Shown here piece by piece: positions 8,091 to 19,169 of a DNA stretch of 64,000 nt (position 1 is its first letter; every line of letters begins with the position of its first letter). The DNA is taken from positions 992,001 through 1,056,000 of the forward strand of contig NZ_RYEV01000003.1 in NCBI RefSeq assembly GCF_004138485.1, read 5' to 3'. The DNA is from Peristeroidobacter soli (GTDB taxonomy: Bacteria; Pseudomonadota; Gammaproteobacteria; Steroidobacterales; Steroidobacteraceae). The notes below the pieces were generated by a model that did no database searches, was not told the origin of the DNA, and saw only the letters and a list, made by a program, of their open reading frames with translations. The translations under genes and the position numbers were made by a program.

Positions 8091-9143
8091 ATGCCCCGGG
8101 CCGCCAAGGCGTCGATTCCGGCCAGTCTCGAGCCGATGGAGGCGCGGCTGGTCAGTGAGTTGCCGACGGACGCGGGGTGGCAGTTCGAGCCGAAGTGGGA
8201 TGGCTTTCGGTGCGTGGTGTTTCGGGACGGCGAGCGGGTCGAGCTGCAGGCGAAGTCGGGCAAGCCGCTGGCGAGATATTTTCCCGAGGTCGTCGAGCAT
8301 GTGCGGGCGATGCGGCCCAAGCAGTTCGTGCTGGACGGTGAGCTCGCGATTCCCATCGGCGCTTCGTTGTCGTTCGGTGCTTTGCAGATGCGGCTGCATC
8401 CCGCCGAGAGCCGAGTTCGCAAGCTGTCGCATGAAACACCGGCGACGCTGATGCTGTTCGACCTGCTCTATGACGCGAAGGGGCGCAGCTTGCTGGAGCA
8501 GCCGTTCGAAGCGCGGCGCGCGGCGCTGGAGAAATTCTTCGACTCATTGCCGACCACCGACGGCCTGGTGCTCACGCCCTATACGCGTGAGCTGCGCGTT
8601 GCGCAGAAATGGTTGAAGGAAACCGGCGGCTCACTCGACGGTGTAATAGCGAAGCAGCTCGATCTGCCGTATGTCTCCGGCGAGCGGGCCATGCTGAAAG
8701 TGAAGCGCCTGCGGACGGCGGACTGTGTGGTCGGCGGCTTTCGCTATGGCACGGGCAGCACGCAGGTCGGCTCATTGTTGCTCGGCTTGTATAACGAGGA
8801 AGGGCTGCTCGATCACGTCGGCTTCACTTCGTCGATTCCGAATGCCGAGCGTAAAGCCATGACCCAGCGTTTGGAAAAGCTGCGGGGTGGTGCCGGGTTC
8901 ACGGGCGACGCGCCCGGTGGGCCGAGTCGTTGGAGTACGGAGCGTTCGACCGAATGGGAACCGTTGCAGCCGAAGCTGGTGGTCGAAGTCTGTTATGACC
9001 ACGTCACCGGCAATCGCTTTCGCCACGGCACCAGGCTGCTGCGTTGGCGGCCGGACAAGGCGCCCGATCAATGTACTTTTGAGCAGCTCGAACGTGAAGC
9101 GAGGCCGGCGAAGCTCATTACGACGCTGTTGAAAAAGAAGTGA
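8091..9143 (+). CDS. ATP-dependent DNA ligase (LigC/LigD-ligase-domain type)
   Basis: This 350-residue protein contains the adenylation motif EPKWDGFR with nucleophile Lys35, motif III-like LDGELAI, motif IV-like DGVIAK (SLDGVIAKQLDLPY), motif V LKVKR, and an OB-fold from about residue 230. Its length is that of a ligase module without the polymerase or 3'-phosphoesterase domains of full LigD. It should seal nicks with ATP in a repair pathway and is distinct from the essential NAD-dependent LigA. No Ku gene or polymerase module is next to it, so an NHEJ role is not supported locally. Confidence 0.9.
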   Translation: MPRAAKASIPASLEPMEARLVSELPTDAGWQFEPKWDGFRCVVFRDGERVELQAKSGKPLARYFPEVVEHVRAMRPKQFVLDGELAIPIGASLSFGALQMRLHPAESRVRKLSHETPATLMLFDLLYDAKGRSLLEQPFEARRAALEKFFDSLPTTDGLVLTPYTRELRVAQKWLKETGGSLDGVIAKQLDLPYVSGERAMLKVKRLRTADCVVGGFRYGTGSTQVGSLLLGLYNEEGLLDHVGFTSSIPNAERKAMTQRLEKLRGGAGFTGDAPGGPSRWSTERSTEWEPLQPKLVVEVCYDHVTGNRFRHGTRLLRWRPDKAPDQCTFEQLEREARPAKLITTLLKKK

Positions 9144-9226
9144 CGCCGGGCGTGGCCCGGGCCGCCGGTCGCATTAAAAACGTTTCATCAATCCGGCTCG
9201 GTATACAGGCCGGCGATCCACGCCGC

Positions 9227-9247
9227 GGCCGGTCACGGCCTCTTTCT
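9227..9247 (+). terminator. Weak candidate terminator after the ligase gene
   Basis: A short GC hairpin GGCCG-GTCA-CGGCC is followed by TCTTTCT. The stem is only five pairs and the T tract is mixed, so termination would be partial at best. Confidence 0.3.
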
Positions 9248-9301
9248 AAACTTGCGCGCCATGCCAGAATGGCGGCCTGCCATGGCCAATGGCGATATCG
9301 C

Positions 9302-10729
9302 ATGAGGTTTGAAGTGAAGTCCAGCTCGCTCCTGAAAAGATATGTTGCCACGCTGATCGGATGTGCCGCGATGAGCTTTGCAGTCGGTGCCGCGGCGGCC
9401 GGCAAGCCGGCCGTGGATCAGGCGTTGCATGATCGAGCACTGGAGATCCTGCAGAAGTCGATCAGTTTCCGGACCGTGGACGGTGCCGGTCAGGTGCCGG
9501 CCTATGCGGAGTATCTGAAGGGCGTGCTGGTTCAGGCCGGCTATGCGCCGGGCGATGTCGTCGTCGAGCCGGTGGCGAACACCGCCACGCTGGTCGCGCG
9601 CTACAAGGGCACCGACAGCAAGTTGAAGCCGATCGTGGTCATTGGCCACATGGACGTGGTGGAAGCGAAGCGCGAGGACTGGAAGCGCGATCCGTTCACG
9701 CCCGTGCTCGAAAACGGCTATGTGTTCGGCCGTGGCTCGGTGGATAACAAGTTCGAAGTGTCCATGATCGTCGCCACGATGGCCAGGTTGAAGCGGGACG
9801 GCTGGAAGCCCAAGCGCGACGTGATCCTCGCGTTCTCGGGCGACGAAGAAACGCAGATGGTCAGCACTCGCAAGCTCGCCGAGCAGTTCAAGGGCGCGGA
9901 GCTCGCGTTGAATGGCGATGCCGGCGGCGGTCTGTTGTCCGAAGAGGGCAAGCCGGTTGTGTACGGCCTGCAGGCGGGCGAGAAGACCTACGCGGATTTC
10001 AAGCTGACCGTCACCAATCCCGGCGGACACTCCAGCCGCCCCGGCAAGATCAACGCCATCAATCAGCTGGCGGCCGCGCTGGATCGCATCGGCAAGTATC
10101 AGTTCCCGTCCAAGCACAACGAGCTGACCATGGCCTACTTCCGCGAGAGCCTGCCGAAGTTGTCCGGGCCGACTGCCGAAGCCATCAAGCGCTATCTGGC
10201 GAATCCCGAGGATGCGCAAGCCATCGCGACCTTGTCGGAGGATCCGAGCTACGTTGGCCAGGTGCGTACCACTTGTGTGGCCACGATGATCGACGGCGGT
10301 CATGCGACCAATGCGCTTCCACAGAAGGCGGAGGCGAACATCAATTGCCGCATCTTCCCGGGCACGTCGGTGGAGGAGGTGCAGAAGACGCTGGGCGAAG
10401 TCGCAGCCGAGCCGGCAGTGAAGATTACTCAGGTCACCACGGGCTCGGTAGCGAGCGACGCGTCGCCTTTGCGCAAGGACGTGATGGCCGCCGTAACCAA
10501 GGCGGTGCATGCCAACTACCCGGGCTTGTCCATCGTGCCGTCGATGTCGGCGGGCGCGACCGACAGCATGCATTTCCGGGCGCAGGGCGTGCCGAGCTAC
10601 GGCGTGTCCGGCCTGTTCATGAAGGACTCGGATGAGTTCTCGCACGGTCTGGATGAGCGGGTGCCGGTGTCGTCCATCGACGGCGCGCTCGCGCATTGGA
10701 ACAGTCTGTTGAAGGATCTGGCGCGCTGA
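9302..10729 (+). CDS. Exported M20-family metallopeptidase
   Basis: This 475-residue protein starts with a signal peptide (hydrophobic core near residues 14-33, cleavage near AAAG). Di-zinc residues of the M20/M28 clan are all visible: H116 and D118 in GHMDVV, bridging D148 in GRGSVDNK, catalytic E182 and metal-binding E183 in SGDEETQ, and D206 in LNGDAGGG; a dimerisation domain follows (TNPGGHSS). It should be a periplasmic or secreted carboxy- or aminoacylpeptidase; the substrate is not predictable. ATG 9302 was chosen over an earlier in-frame ATG because it begins the signal peptide. Confidence 0.9.
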   Translation: MRFEVKSSSLLKRYVATLIGCAAMSFAVGAAAAGKPAVDQALHDRALEILQKSISFRTVDGAGQVPAYAEYLKGVLVQAGYAPGDVVVEPVANTATLVARYKGTDSKLKPIVVIGHMDVVEAKREDWKRDPFTPVLENGYVFGRGSVDNKFEVSMIVATMARLKRDGWKPKRDVILAFSGDEETQMVSTRKLAEQFKGAELALNGDAGGGLLSEEGKPVVYGLQAGEKTYADFKLTVTNPGGHSSRPGKINAINQLAAALDRIGKYQFPSKHNELTMAYFRESLPKLSGPTAEAIKRYLANPEDAQAIATLSEDPSYVGQVRTTCVATMIDGGHATNALPQKAEANINCRIFPGTSVEEVQKTLGEVAAEPAVKITQVTTGSVASDASPLRKDVMAAVTKAVHANYPGLSIVPSMSAGATDSMHFRAQGVPSYGVSGLFMKDSDEFSHGLDERVPVSSIDGALAHWNSLLKDLAR

Positions 10730-10751
10730 TACCAAACGCGCGGGTCCGTCG

Positions 10752-12197
10752 CTAGTTGGTGACGGGCTCGCGCGTCGTTCCCGGCGTTTCGCTCTTCGCC
10801 GTCAGTGCCTGGCCATCCTCGGCATGCAAAGCCCAGAAGCTGAGGGAAGAAACAATCGTCGCGATGCCCAGCGTGATGAACGCGGCGTGCAATGCATTCG
10901 TGACCGCGATCTGATCGGTCTGCGGCAACCCGCCCAAGTACCAACCCGTCAGCAACGAGCCGCATGCCAGGCCGAAGCTCATCGACATCTGTTGCATGGT
11001 GCTGGCGATGGTGTTCGCCATGCTCGAGCTGCGTGCATCGATGTCGGCGAAGGCCAGCGAGTTCATGCTGGAAAACTGCATCGAGTTGCCCGATCCCACC
11101 AGGAAGCTCAGCAGCACGATCAAGACCAGCGGTGTGTTCCGATCCGCCAGCGCGAACGAGCCGATGATCAGGCCCACGATGACCGTGTTCACCATCAGCA
11201 CGCGTCGATAGCCGAAGCGGCGGAGCAGGTGCGGAGCCGCCGCTTTCACCGTCATCGCGGCGATGGCGGAAGGCATCATCATCAGGCCGGATTGCCACGC
11301 CGGCATGCCCATGCCGAGCTGATAGAACAGCGGCAGCAGGAAGGGCAGGCCACCGATGCCGAGTCGAGTGATGAGGCCGCCGAGCACCGACACTCGAAAG
11401 GTGCGCGTCTTGAACAGCTGCAGGTTGAGCAGCGGATATTCGGTGCGATTCGCGTGGAAGGCATAGGCGCCGAGCAGTGCGAACGACACCAGGAACAGAA
11501 TCGCGCTGGACGTGACGTCGAGGCGGTGCTCGCCAAAGACTTCCAGCAACCAGGACAGCAGCGCCGCGCCCGAGCTGAACAGCACCAGCCCGACCACATC
11601 CAGTGGCCGTGGCGAGTCGCTGCGATATTCCGGCATGTAACGACGGCTCATCCACAGCGCGACCAGCCCGACCGGGACATTGACGAAAAAGATCTCGCGC
11701 CACGACCACCAATGCACGATCAAGCCGCCGATCGTCGGGCCCAGCAGCGGACCGATCAGCGCCGGGATGATCACGAAGTTCATCTTGTCGAGCAGCTGTG
11801 ACTTTGGAAACGTGCGCACGATGGCGAGCCGTCCGACCGGCGTCATCATCGCGGCGCCGAGTCCTTGCAGGATGCGGGCGGCCACCAGCATGGGCGCGTT
11901 CAACGACAGGCCGCACATCACCGAGGACACCGTGAAGATCGCGACGGCGGCGGTGAACAGCTGGCGGGTGCCGAAGCGGTCGGCGAGCCAGCCGCTGACC
12001 GGAATGCCGACGGCCAGCGCGAGGATATAGCTGGTGACGATGGCTTTGAGGCTGAGCGGCGTGACCCCGAGGCTGTGCGCCATGGTCGGCACGGCCGTGT
12101 TCACGATGGTCGAGTCGAGCGTCTCCATGAACAGCACGGCGCCGACCAGCCAGGGCAGGTAGCGTTGGACGATGGCGAGGGAGGGCGCTGGGGTCAC
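10752..12197 (-). CDS. DHA2-type MFS exporter (EmrB/QacA-like)
   Basis: This 481-residue protein has 14 predicted helices, the DHA2 size. It shows the diagnostic D-x-T-I-V-N-x-A-x-P motif (LDSTIVNTAVPTMAHSLG) in TM1, motif A-like GWLADRFGTRQ between TM2 and TM3, and motif C-like GPLLGPTIGGLI in TM5. Family members export hydrophobic drugs or metabolites by proton antiport. The start is a GTG at 12197. It follows a thioredoxin-like gene and gspG on the same strand (27- and 57-bp gaps), possibly as one transcript. Confidence 0.9.
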   Translation of the reverse strand: MTPAPSLAIVQRYLPWLVGAVLFMETLDSTIVNTAVPTMAHSLGVTPLSLKAIVTSYILALAVGIPVSGWLADRFGTRQLFTAAVAIFTVSSVMCGLSLNAPMLVAARILQGLGAAMMTPVGRLAIVRTFPKSQLLDKMNFVIIPALIGPLLGPTIGGLIVHWWSWREIFFVNVPVGLVALWMSRRYMPEYRSDSPRPLDVVGLVLFSSGAALLSWLLEVFGEHRLDVTSSAILFLVSFALLGAYAFHANRTEYPLLNLQLFKTRTFRVSVLGGLITRLGIGGLPFLLPLFYQLGMGMPAWQSGLMMMPSAIAAMTVKAAAPHLLRRFGYRRVLMVNTVIVGLIIGSFALADRNTPLVLIVLLSFLVGSGNSMQFSSMNSLAFADIDARSSSMANTIASTMQQMSMSFGLACGSLLTGWYLGGLPQTDQIAVTNALHAAFITLGIATIVSSLSFWALHAEDGQALTAKSETPGTTREPVTN

Positions 12198-12224
12198 ACG
12201 CGCAGCTTAGCCATCGATGGGCTG

Positions 12225-12545
12225 TCAGGTGGGATCGATCTGCCTGGCGGCGTCGCGGATCGGTTGCGCCGAGCTGGGACGGATGACTCGCGCGACTTCG
12301 GTGCCGTCCTTCATGAAGACCAGCGTCGGCCACAGCTTGACCCGGAAGGAGCGGCCGAGCGGGCGGCCCGGCCCGTCTTCGATCTTCAAATGTCGTACAT
12401 CGGGATGCGCCGCGAGCGCCTGCTCGATGTGAGGCTGGGCGGCTGCGCAGAAGCCGCACCAGTTGGTACCGAATTCGATCACGGTCGCGCCCGGCAAGGC
12501 GTCGACTTCAGCGCGCGACGGCGCGCTCTCGGTATAGGCGCTCAT
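12225..12545 (-). CDS. Thioredoxin-like protein (CGFC active site)
   Basis: A 106-residue single thioredoxin fold with the redox motif WCGFC (residues 29-33) and the cis-proline segment LWPTLVFMKDG. There is no signal peptide, so it is probably a cytosolic disulfide reductase or specialised thioredoxin. The GF dipeptide between the cysteines differs from the usual GP and would shift the redox potential. It lies between gspG and a drug exporter on the same strand. Confidence 0.88.
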   Translation of the reverse strand: MSAYTESAPSRAEVDALPGATVIEFGTNWCGFCAAAQPHIEQALAAHPDVRHLKIEDGPGRPLGRSFRVKLWPTLVFMKDGTEVARVIRPSSAQPIRDAARQIDPT

Positions 12546-12602
12546 GGCGCCAAATTCTAGCGAGCCGACTGCACGGTCGTAAGTCGGCTTTTGCGTGCGC
12601 TG

Positions 12603-13058
12603 TTATTGCTGTTTCTCGGTGATCCAGTTGCCGATGTCGGCATCCAGACCCTCGCCGCCTTCCTGGTTGTCGGCGCCGTAAGTGAACAGGTCGAATTCCT
12701 TGCCGTGCGTGCCCGGGTAGACGTAGCGATAGTCGTTACCCCACGGATCCTTGCGCGCGCTCGGGTCGAGGTAGCCGCCTTGCTTCCAGTTGCGGACGCT
12801 GGAGTCGTTCGGTTTCTCGTAGAGCGCCTTGATGCCCTGTTCGGTGGTCGGATAACGGAAGTTGTCCATGCGATACAGGTTCATCGCGGTCTCGATGGTG
12901 CGCAGGTCGCTGGACACCTTGGTCAGCTGCGCGTCGTCGATTCGACGCATGACGTTCGGGGCGACGATCGCGGCCAGGATGCCGAGAATCACCACCACGA
13001 CCATGATTTCGATCAGGGTGAAACCGCCGCTGCGCTGGAATTTGTGAGTCGATTTCAT
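12603..13058 (-). CDS. gspG: Type II secretion major pseudopilin GspG
   Basis: This 151-residue pseudopilin has the prepilin peptidase site SGG|FTLIEIMVVVVILGILAAI with the conserved Glu at +5, followed by the GspG body PNVMRRIDDAQLTKVSSDLRTIETAMNLYRMDNFRYPTTEQG and the C-terminal calcium-site region DPWGNDYRYVYPGTHGKEFDLFTYGADN. It should form the shaft of the type II secretion pseudopilus. ATG 13058 gives the normal short leader (MKSTHKFQRSGG). No other gsp genes are in the window, so this copy is detached from a T2SS operon, at least on these sides. Confidence 0.93.
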   Translation of the reverse strand: MKSTHKFQRSGGFTLIEIMVVVVILGILAAIVAPNVMRRIDDAQLTKVSSDLRTIETAMNLYRMDNFRYPTTEQGIKALYEKPNDSSVRNWKQGGYLDPSARKDPWGNDYRYVYPGTHGKEFDLFTYGADNQEGGEGLDADIGNWITEKQQ

Positions 13059-13233
13059 TGCAATCTCGTTGCGCTGTAATACATGCCGACTGCCGTGTCG
13101 GGCCGCGCGGATCATATCCGGATGGATCGTGCCCGCAAACTGGGTACGGCCCAGATCACTGCTGCTGGACCCGTTAGATGGGGCATCTTGCCGCGAGTTC
13201 GACTCGGCTCGCGGCCCCAGATTCACTGCATCG

Positions 13234-14088
13234 TTACTGCGGCGGTTCCTGACCGGGGTGTGGGTCTTCCATGGGGTAGGTCTGCACGCCGTTTTGACCC
13301 GAGCCGCTGCTGGCGGTCGATGCCGGCGCTTCGGTCGGTGCGGTCGGCGCTGGCGCATGGACCGGGGCGGCGGGCGCAGCGCCGGTGGCCGAGCGCTGGA
13401 CGGCAGCGATGAATTGATCGGCCGGTGCCGGAGCCGCCGGCGCATCGGAGCGGATGATCTCGCTGGCGAGGATGCCGGGCTTCTTATAGAACGATTCGTT
13501 CGAGGAGCCGTCGATGGTGATGGCCGAGCCGTCGAGCGCCACGCCGGCGAACAGGCCACTGGCGCGCGAATACGAATACACCTGCGCGGTGAGTCCGATA
13601 TCGGTAGCCGCCGAGCTCTGGCGCCCGATCGGGCCGGCCGCGACCGAGGCGTCCGCGCCCAAGGTCACCTTGCCGCCGACGATGCCTTCGATGCTTTGTT
13701 TTGAGGTGAAAACGAGCACGACGTCGGCCGATTGCACGCCCACCTGGAAGCCGAAGCTGCCGCCGGTCAGATTGATGAAGGTCGGGTTGCTCCACGCGCC
13801 CGAATCCTTGCGTACCACCAGCACGCCCTTGCCGCGACGACCGCCGATGCCGAGGCCCACCTTGATGACGCTCGGAATCACGGCAACTGCGTAAGCGCGC
13901 TCCAGCAACCAGGTAGGAATATTCTGCTCGGGCATGCGCATCAGCTCGCTCAGCACCTGTGTCGAGGTGAGCAGGCGTGCGTCCTGCCGCTCGCCGGCGA
14001 CCGCTCCGGTCGTGATGGCGCAGGAAAGCAGTAGCACCGCGAGCTTGGTCGCGAACAGGTTGGATCGTGTGAGCATCGGTGGCGTCAC
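13234..14088 (-). CDS. Exported SYLF (Ysc84-like) lipid-binding domain protein
   Basis: A 284-residue protein with an N-terminal signal peptide (cleavage near TGAVAG), a SYLF core (YAVAVIPSVIKVGLGIGGRRGKGVLVVR ... GGSFGFQVGVQSADVVLVF ... GKVTLGADASVAAGPIGR ... VYSYSRASGLFAGVALDGS) and a low-complexity Ala/Pro tail from about residue 215. SYLF domains bind phosphoinositides in eukaryotes; in bacteria these are periplasmic or outer-membrane proteins of unclear role. A second Met at position 5 is an alternative start. The 175-bp gap to gspG holds a GC-rich inverted repeat near 13177-13215 but no T tract. Confidence 0.88.
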   Translation of the reverse strand: MTPPMLTRSNLFATKLAVLLLSCAITTGAVAGERQDARLLTSTQVLSELMRMPEQNIPTWLLERAYAVAVIPSVIKVGLGIGGRRGKGVLVVRKDSGAWSNPTFINLTGGSFGFQVGVQSADVVLVFTSKQSIEGIVGGKVTLGADASVAAGPIGRQSSAATDIGLTAQVYSYSRASGLFAGVALDGSAITIDGSSNESFYKKPGILASEIIRSDAPAAPAPADQFIAAVQRSATGAAPAAPVHAPAPTAPTEAPASTASSGSGQNGVQTYPMEDPHPGQEPPQ

Positions 14089-14162
14089 TCCTACAATGAG
14101 TCTCTTATTCCTGAGACTGTAGCAGAAGCGATGGGTTCAAGCCCCAGGGGCGTGCCTGGTGG

Positions 14163-16933
<2,771 letters not shown>

Positions 16934-16937
<4 letters not shown>

Positions 16938-17629
16938 GACGCTTCGGGTTCGCGATTCCGTGCCGGTCGGATCTGACGCAGGATCCAGGCCTTGGCGAGC
17001 CGGATTTCCCGATCGACGGTGGCCTCGGAGACCTTCAGCGTCTCCGACAGCTCCTGATAAGTCAGGCCGCCGAAATAATGCAGTTCCACCATCTCCGCGA
17101 GGCGGGGATTGTTGCCGGACAGGCGCTGCAGGGCCTCGTCGATTTCCAGCACGTCGATATCGCCCGCGGTGGCCGGACCGAGATCGAGCACGTCCATGTC
17201 GAAATCGTTCAGTGAACCCGTGGTGGTGCCGCCGCGTTTCTCACGAAACCGGGTCTTGGCGTGATCCACCAGAATACGTCGCATCTGCCGCGCGGCCACA
17301 GCAAAGAAATGCGCACGGTCCTGCCACGAGACATTCATCTCGACGAGCTTGACGAATGCTTCGTGCACGACGGCAGTGGCCTGCAGGGTATGGCCCGGCC
17401 GCTCGCGTTTCATATAGCGGCGGGCGCGGTTACGCAGCTCTTCATATATGAGCGGCGTCAGTCGTTCCAGGGCGCGCGTGTCCCCTGACTGCCACGCAGA
17501 CAACAGCCTTGTCACTGCCTGCCGGTCGGGCGGTGGAATGGCCGCTGCGATTGTGTTGCTCAGTTGCGGGTCTCCGATTCGGGGCCTGTCTGTCTCTAGT
17601 TTACTGGCTCGATTGCGACAGTTTCTCAC
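16934..17629 (-). CDS. ECF-type sigma factor of the TIGR02999 class
   Basis: A sigma factor of up to 231 residues with region 2 (ALERLTPLIYEELRNRARRY ... LQATAVVHEAFVKL ... FFAVAARQMRRILVDHA) and region 4 (LAEMVELHYFGGLTYQELSETLKVSEATVDREIRLAKAWI). The R-M-R-R-I-L-V-D-H-A signature is typical of the kinase-linked ECF group. The frame opens at a GTG (17629); the conserved part begins about 40 residues later, so the true start may be downstream. It overlaps the kinase gene by 4 bp. No membrane anti-sigma gene is present, consistent with kinase-based control. Confidence 0.88.
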
Positions 17630-17874
17630 TTAGCGACTGCGCTGTGCCGCGAGCCGCCCGCCAAAACCGTCCTACGGCCGTCCCTGAATCCGGCTCAACC
17701 GATTGATTTCCGGGATCTCCCGAAATTCCGGCTGAGCGATGTACTGATTGTTCCCTTTTTCTTCCGCTTGTCCAGAGGGGCTGTGACGGGATTCTCAAAG
17801 GGACATCGCTTACACCAGTGATCGAGCCAGTCAGCTGGCGTTTTTTAGCACTTTTCCCGGGAGGGGTTGTTGTC

Positions 17875-18612
17875 ATGCGTAACGTATTTGCAATTTCGAT
17901 GGCGGTGGCGGGTGTTCTGTTTGCTTCCAACGCGAGCTTCGGCGCGCAATTGGCGGACGGCGACTCGGGTGGCAAGCGCCCGGTATTTAACATCACCGAT
18001 GGCGACTCGGGCGGCAAGCGCCCCGTGCTGGCGGACGGCGACTCGGGTGGTAAGCGCCCGGTATTTAACATCACCGATGGTGATTCCGGCGGCAAGCGTC
18101 CGGTGCTGGCCGATGGCGACTCGGGTGGCAAGCGCCCGGTGTTCAACTTCACCGATGGTGATTCCGGCGGCAAGCGTCCCGTGTTGACGCTGGCCGATGG
18201 CGACTCGGGTGGCAAACGCCCGGTGTTCAACTTCACCGATGGTGATTCCGGCGGCAAGCGTCCCGTGTTGACGCTGGCCGATGGCGACTCGGGTGGCAAG
18301 CGCCCGGTGTTCAACTTCACCGATGGTGATTCCGGCGGCAAGCGTCCCGTGTTGACGCTGGCCGATGGTGACTCGGGCGGCAAGCGCCCGGTGTTCAACT
18401 TCACCGATGGTGATTCCGGCGGCAAGCGTCCCGTGTTGACGCTGGCCGATGGCGACTCGGGTGGCAAGCGCCCGGTGCTCGGCTTCACCGATGGTGATTC
18501 CGGCGGCAAGCGCCCCGTGTTGACGCTGGCCGATGGCGACTCGGGTGGCAAGCGCCCGGTGCTCAACTTCACTGACGGCGACTCGGGCGGCAAGCGTCCG
18601 GTGCTCGCGTAA
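17875..18612 (+). CDS. Secreted protein of 16 tandem DGDSGGKRPV repeats
   Basis: A 245-residue protein with an N-terminal signal peptide (MRNVFAISMAVAGVLFASNA..., cleavage near SFGA). From residue 28 to the C-terminus it is entirely repeats: 16 copies of DGDSGGKRPV separated by 2 or 4 residues. The linkers alternate between FNIT/FNFT-type (odd units) and LA or LTLA-type (even units), making a 28-residue higher-order unit. There is no other domain. The start at 17875 has a good GGGAGGGG ribosome site and begins the signal peptide. Asp/Gly loops could bind calcium, and each repeat carries a Lys-Arg pair; both are inferences. I know of no characterised family it belongs to. It lies divergent from the ECF/kinase pair and just upstream of a small exported protein. 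Confidence 0.85.
   Translation: MRNVFAISMAVAGVLFASNASFGAQLADGDSGGKRPVFNITDGDSGGKRPVLADGDSGGKRPVFNITDGDSGGKRPVLADGDSGGKRPVFNFTDGDSGGKRPVLTLADGDSGGKRPVFNFTDGDSGGKRPVLTLADGDSGGKRPVFNFTDGDSGGKRPVLTLADGDSGGKRPVFNFTDGDSGGKRPVLTLADGDSGGKRPVLGFTDGDSGGKRPVLTLADGDSGGKRPVLNFTDGDSGGKRPVLA
17956..18612 (+). repeat. In-frame tandem repeat array, 84-nt higher-order unit
   Basis: Sixteen 36-42 nt units, all multiples of 3, encode DGDSGGKRPV plus a linker. In the middle of the array two nucleotide versions alternate: one with GATGGCGACTCGGGTGGC and one with GATGGTGATTCCGGCGGC. The true period is therefore 84 nt, and neighbouring 84-nt units are almost identical, pointing to recent expansion or gene conversion. 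The first four units are shorter or more diverged. Confidence 0.95.
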
Positions 18613-18662
18613 CAAACGAATCCTCGAAACCGTTTTGAATCTAATTTGAGTTGGAGAAACAG

Positions 18663-18896
18663 ATGAAAAAGCGTATCGCCGTTGGCGCCGCCATGTTGCT
18701 GACCCTCGGGACCGCCGTTGCCAGCACGTTCCTGTACGGTCACGAACCGGCCGCGCGTGAGCGAATGGTCGAGAAGCAGATCACGTTGCCGTCCGACAAT
18801 CAGCCATCAACGCAGACCGTGACGCCGGAGATGATCGCGATGTGGAAAGCCACGGCCGCGTCGACTGATTACGAAGCTCCGAAAGCGCCTATCTAA
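18663..18896 (+). CDS. Small exported protein of unknown function
   Basis: This 77-residue protein starts with MKKRIAVGAAMLLTLGTAVAS, a signal peptide or membrane anchor, followed by a short polar tail with no recognised domain. A GGAG ribosome site (18653-18656) supports the ATG at 18663. It follows the repeat protein by 50 bp on the same strand, so the two are likely co-expressed and may act together outside the cytoplasm. A GC hairpin immediately downstream probably ends the transcript. Confidence 0.65.
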   Translation: MKKRIAVGAAMLLTLGTAVASTFLYGHEPAARERMVEKQITLPSDNQPSTQTVTPEMIAMWKATAASTDYEAPKAPI

Positions 18897-18914
18897 CCGG
18901 CAGGCGTAATGCGG

Positions 18915-18944
18915 GTGCGGCCGGACCCCTCCCTCCGGCCGCAC
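18915..18944 (+). terminator. Hairpin after the repeat-protein operon
   Basis: A perfect 11-bp stem (18915-18925 with 18934-18944) has an 8-nt loop, 18 bp after the stop codon of the small exported protein. Only two T residues follow it, so it is a probable but not classical terminator. Confidence 0.5.
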
Positions 18945-19101
18945 TTCGCTGCAGCTATTGCAGTGGGAGGAAAGGCTGTCAGTCGTCTGTGTACGGATAC
19001 AGGCGTCGATGCGGTGTCGTCGCCTACCGACAGACCTTTGAAATGTGCGGTAAGTCACAGGCCCGTCGCGGTTTTGCGCCGCTGGCATCACACTTCGTTC
19101 G

Positions 19102-19126
19102 TTGACATATTTGCGCTGCGTATAGC
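19102..19126 (+). promoter_or_regulatory. Possible promoter before the c-di-GMP riboswitch
   Basis: A perfect TTGACA (19102-19107) and a TATAGC (19121-19126) precede the riboswitch by about 45 bp. The 13-nt spacer is shorter than the usual 16-18, so the -10 assignment is uncertain. Confidence 0.3.
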
Positions 19127-19169
19127 ACCCTAGCTGGCGTTGTCAGAGGGGTAGCCACGCTCACGTCAG

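Noticed and set aside
10597-12459. 620-codon frame overlapping the DHA2 exporter
   Set aside because: It is out of frame with the clear MFS protein and rich in Arg/His/Pro, typical of a GC shadow frame.
17956-18612. CRISPR-like regular repeats
   Set aside because: The units are contiguous, in frame, lack unique spacers and encode a repeated peptide; there are no cas genes.
17601-18743. Long open frames on the minus strand through the repeat array (256 and 380 codons)
   Set aside because: They arise because the 84-nt unit is a multiple of 3 and lacks stops in several frames. They have no signal peptide or ribosome site, while the plus-strand protein has both.
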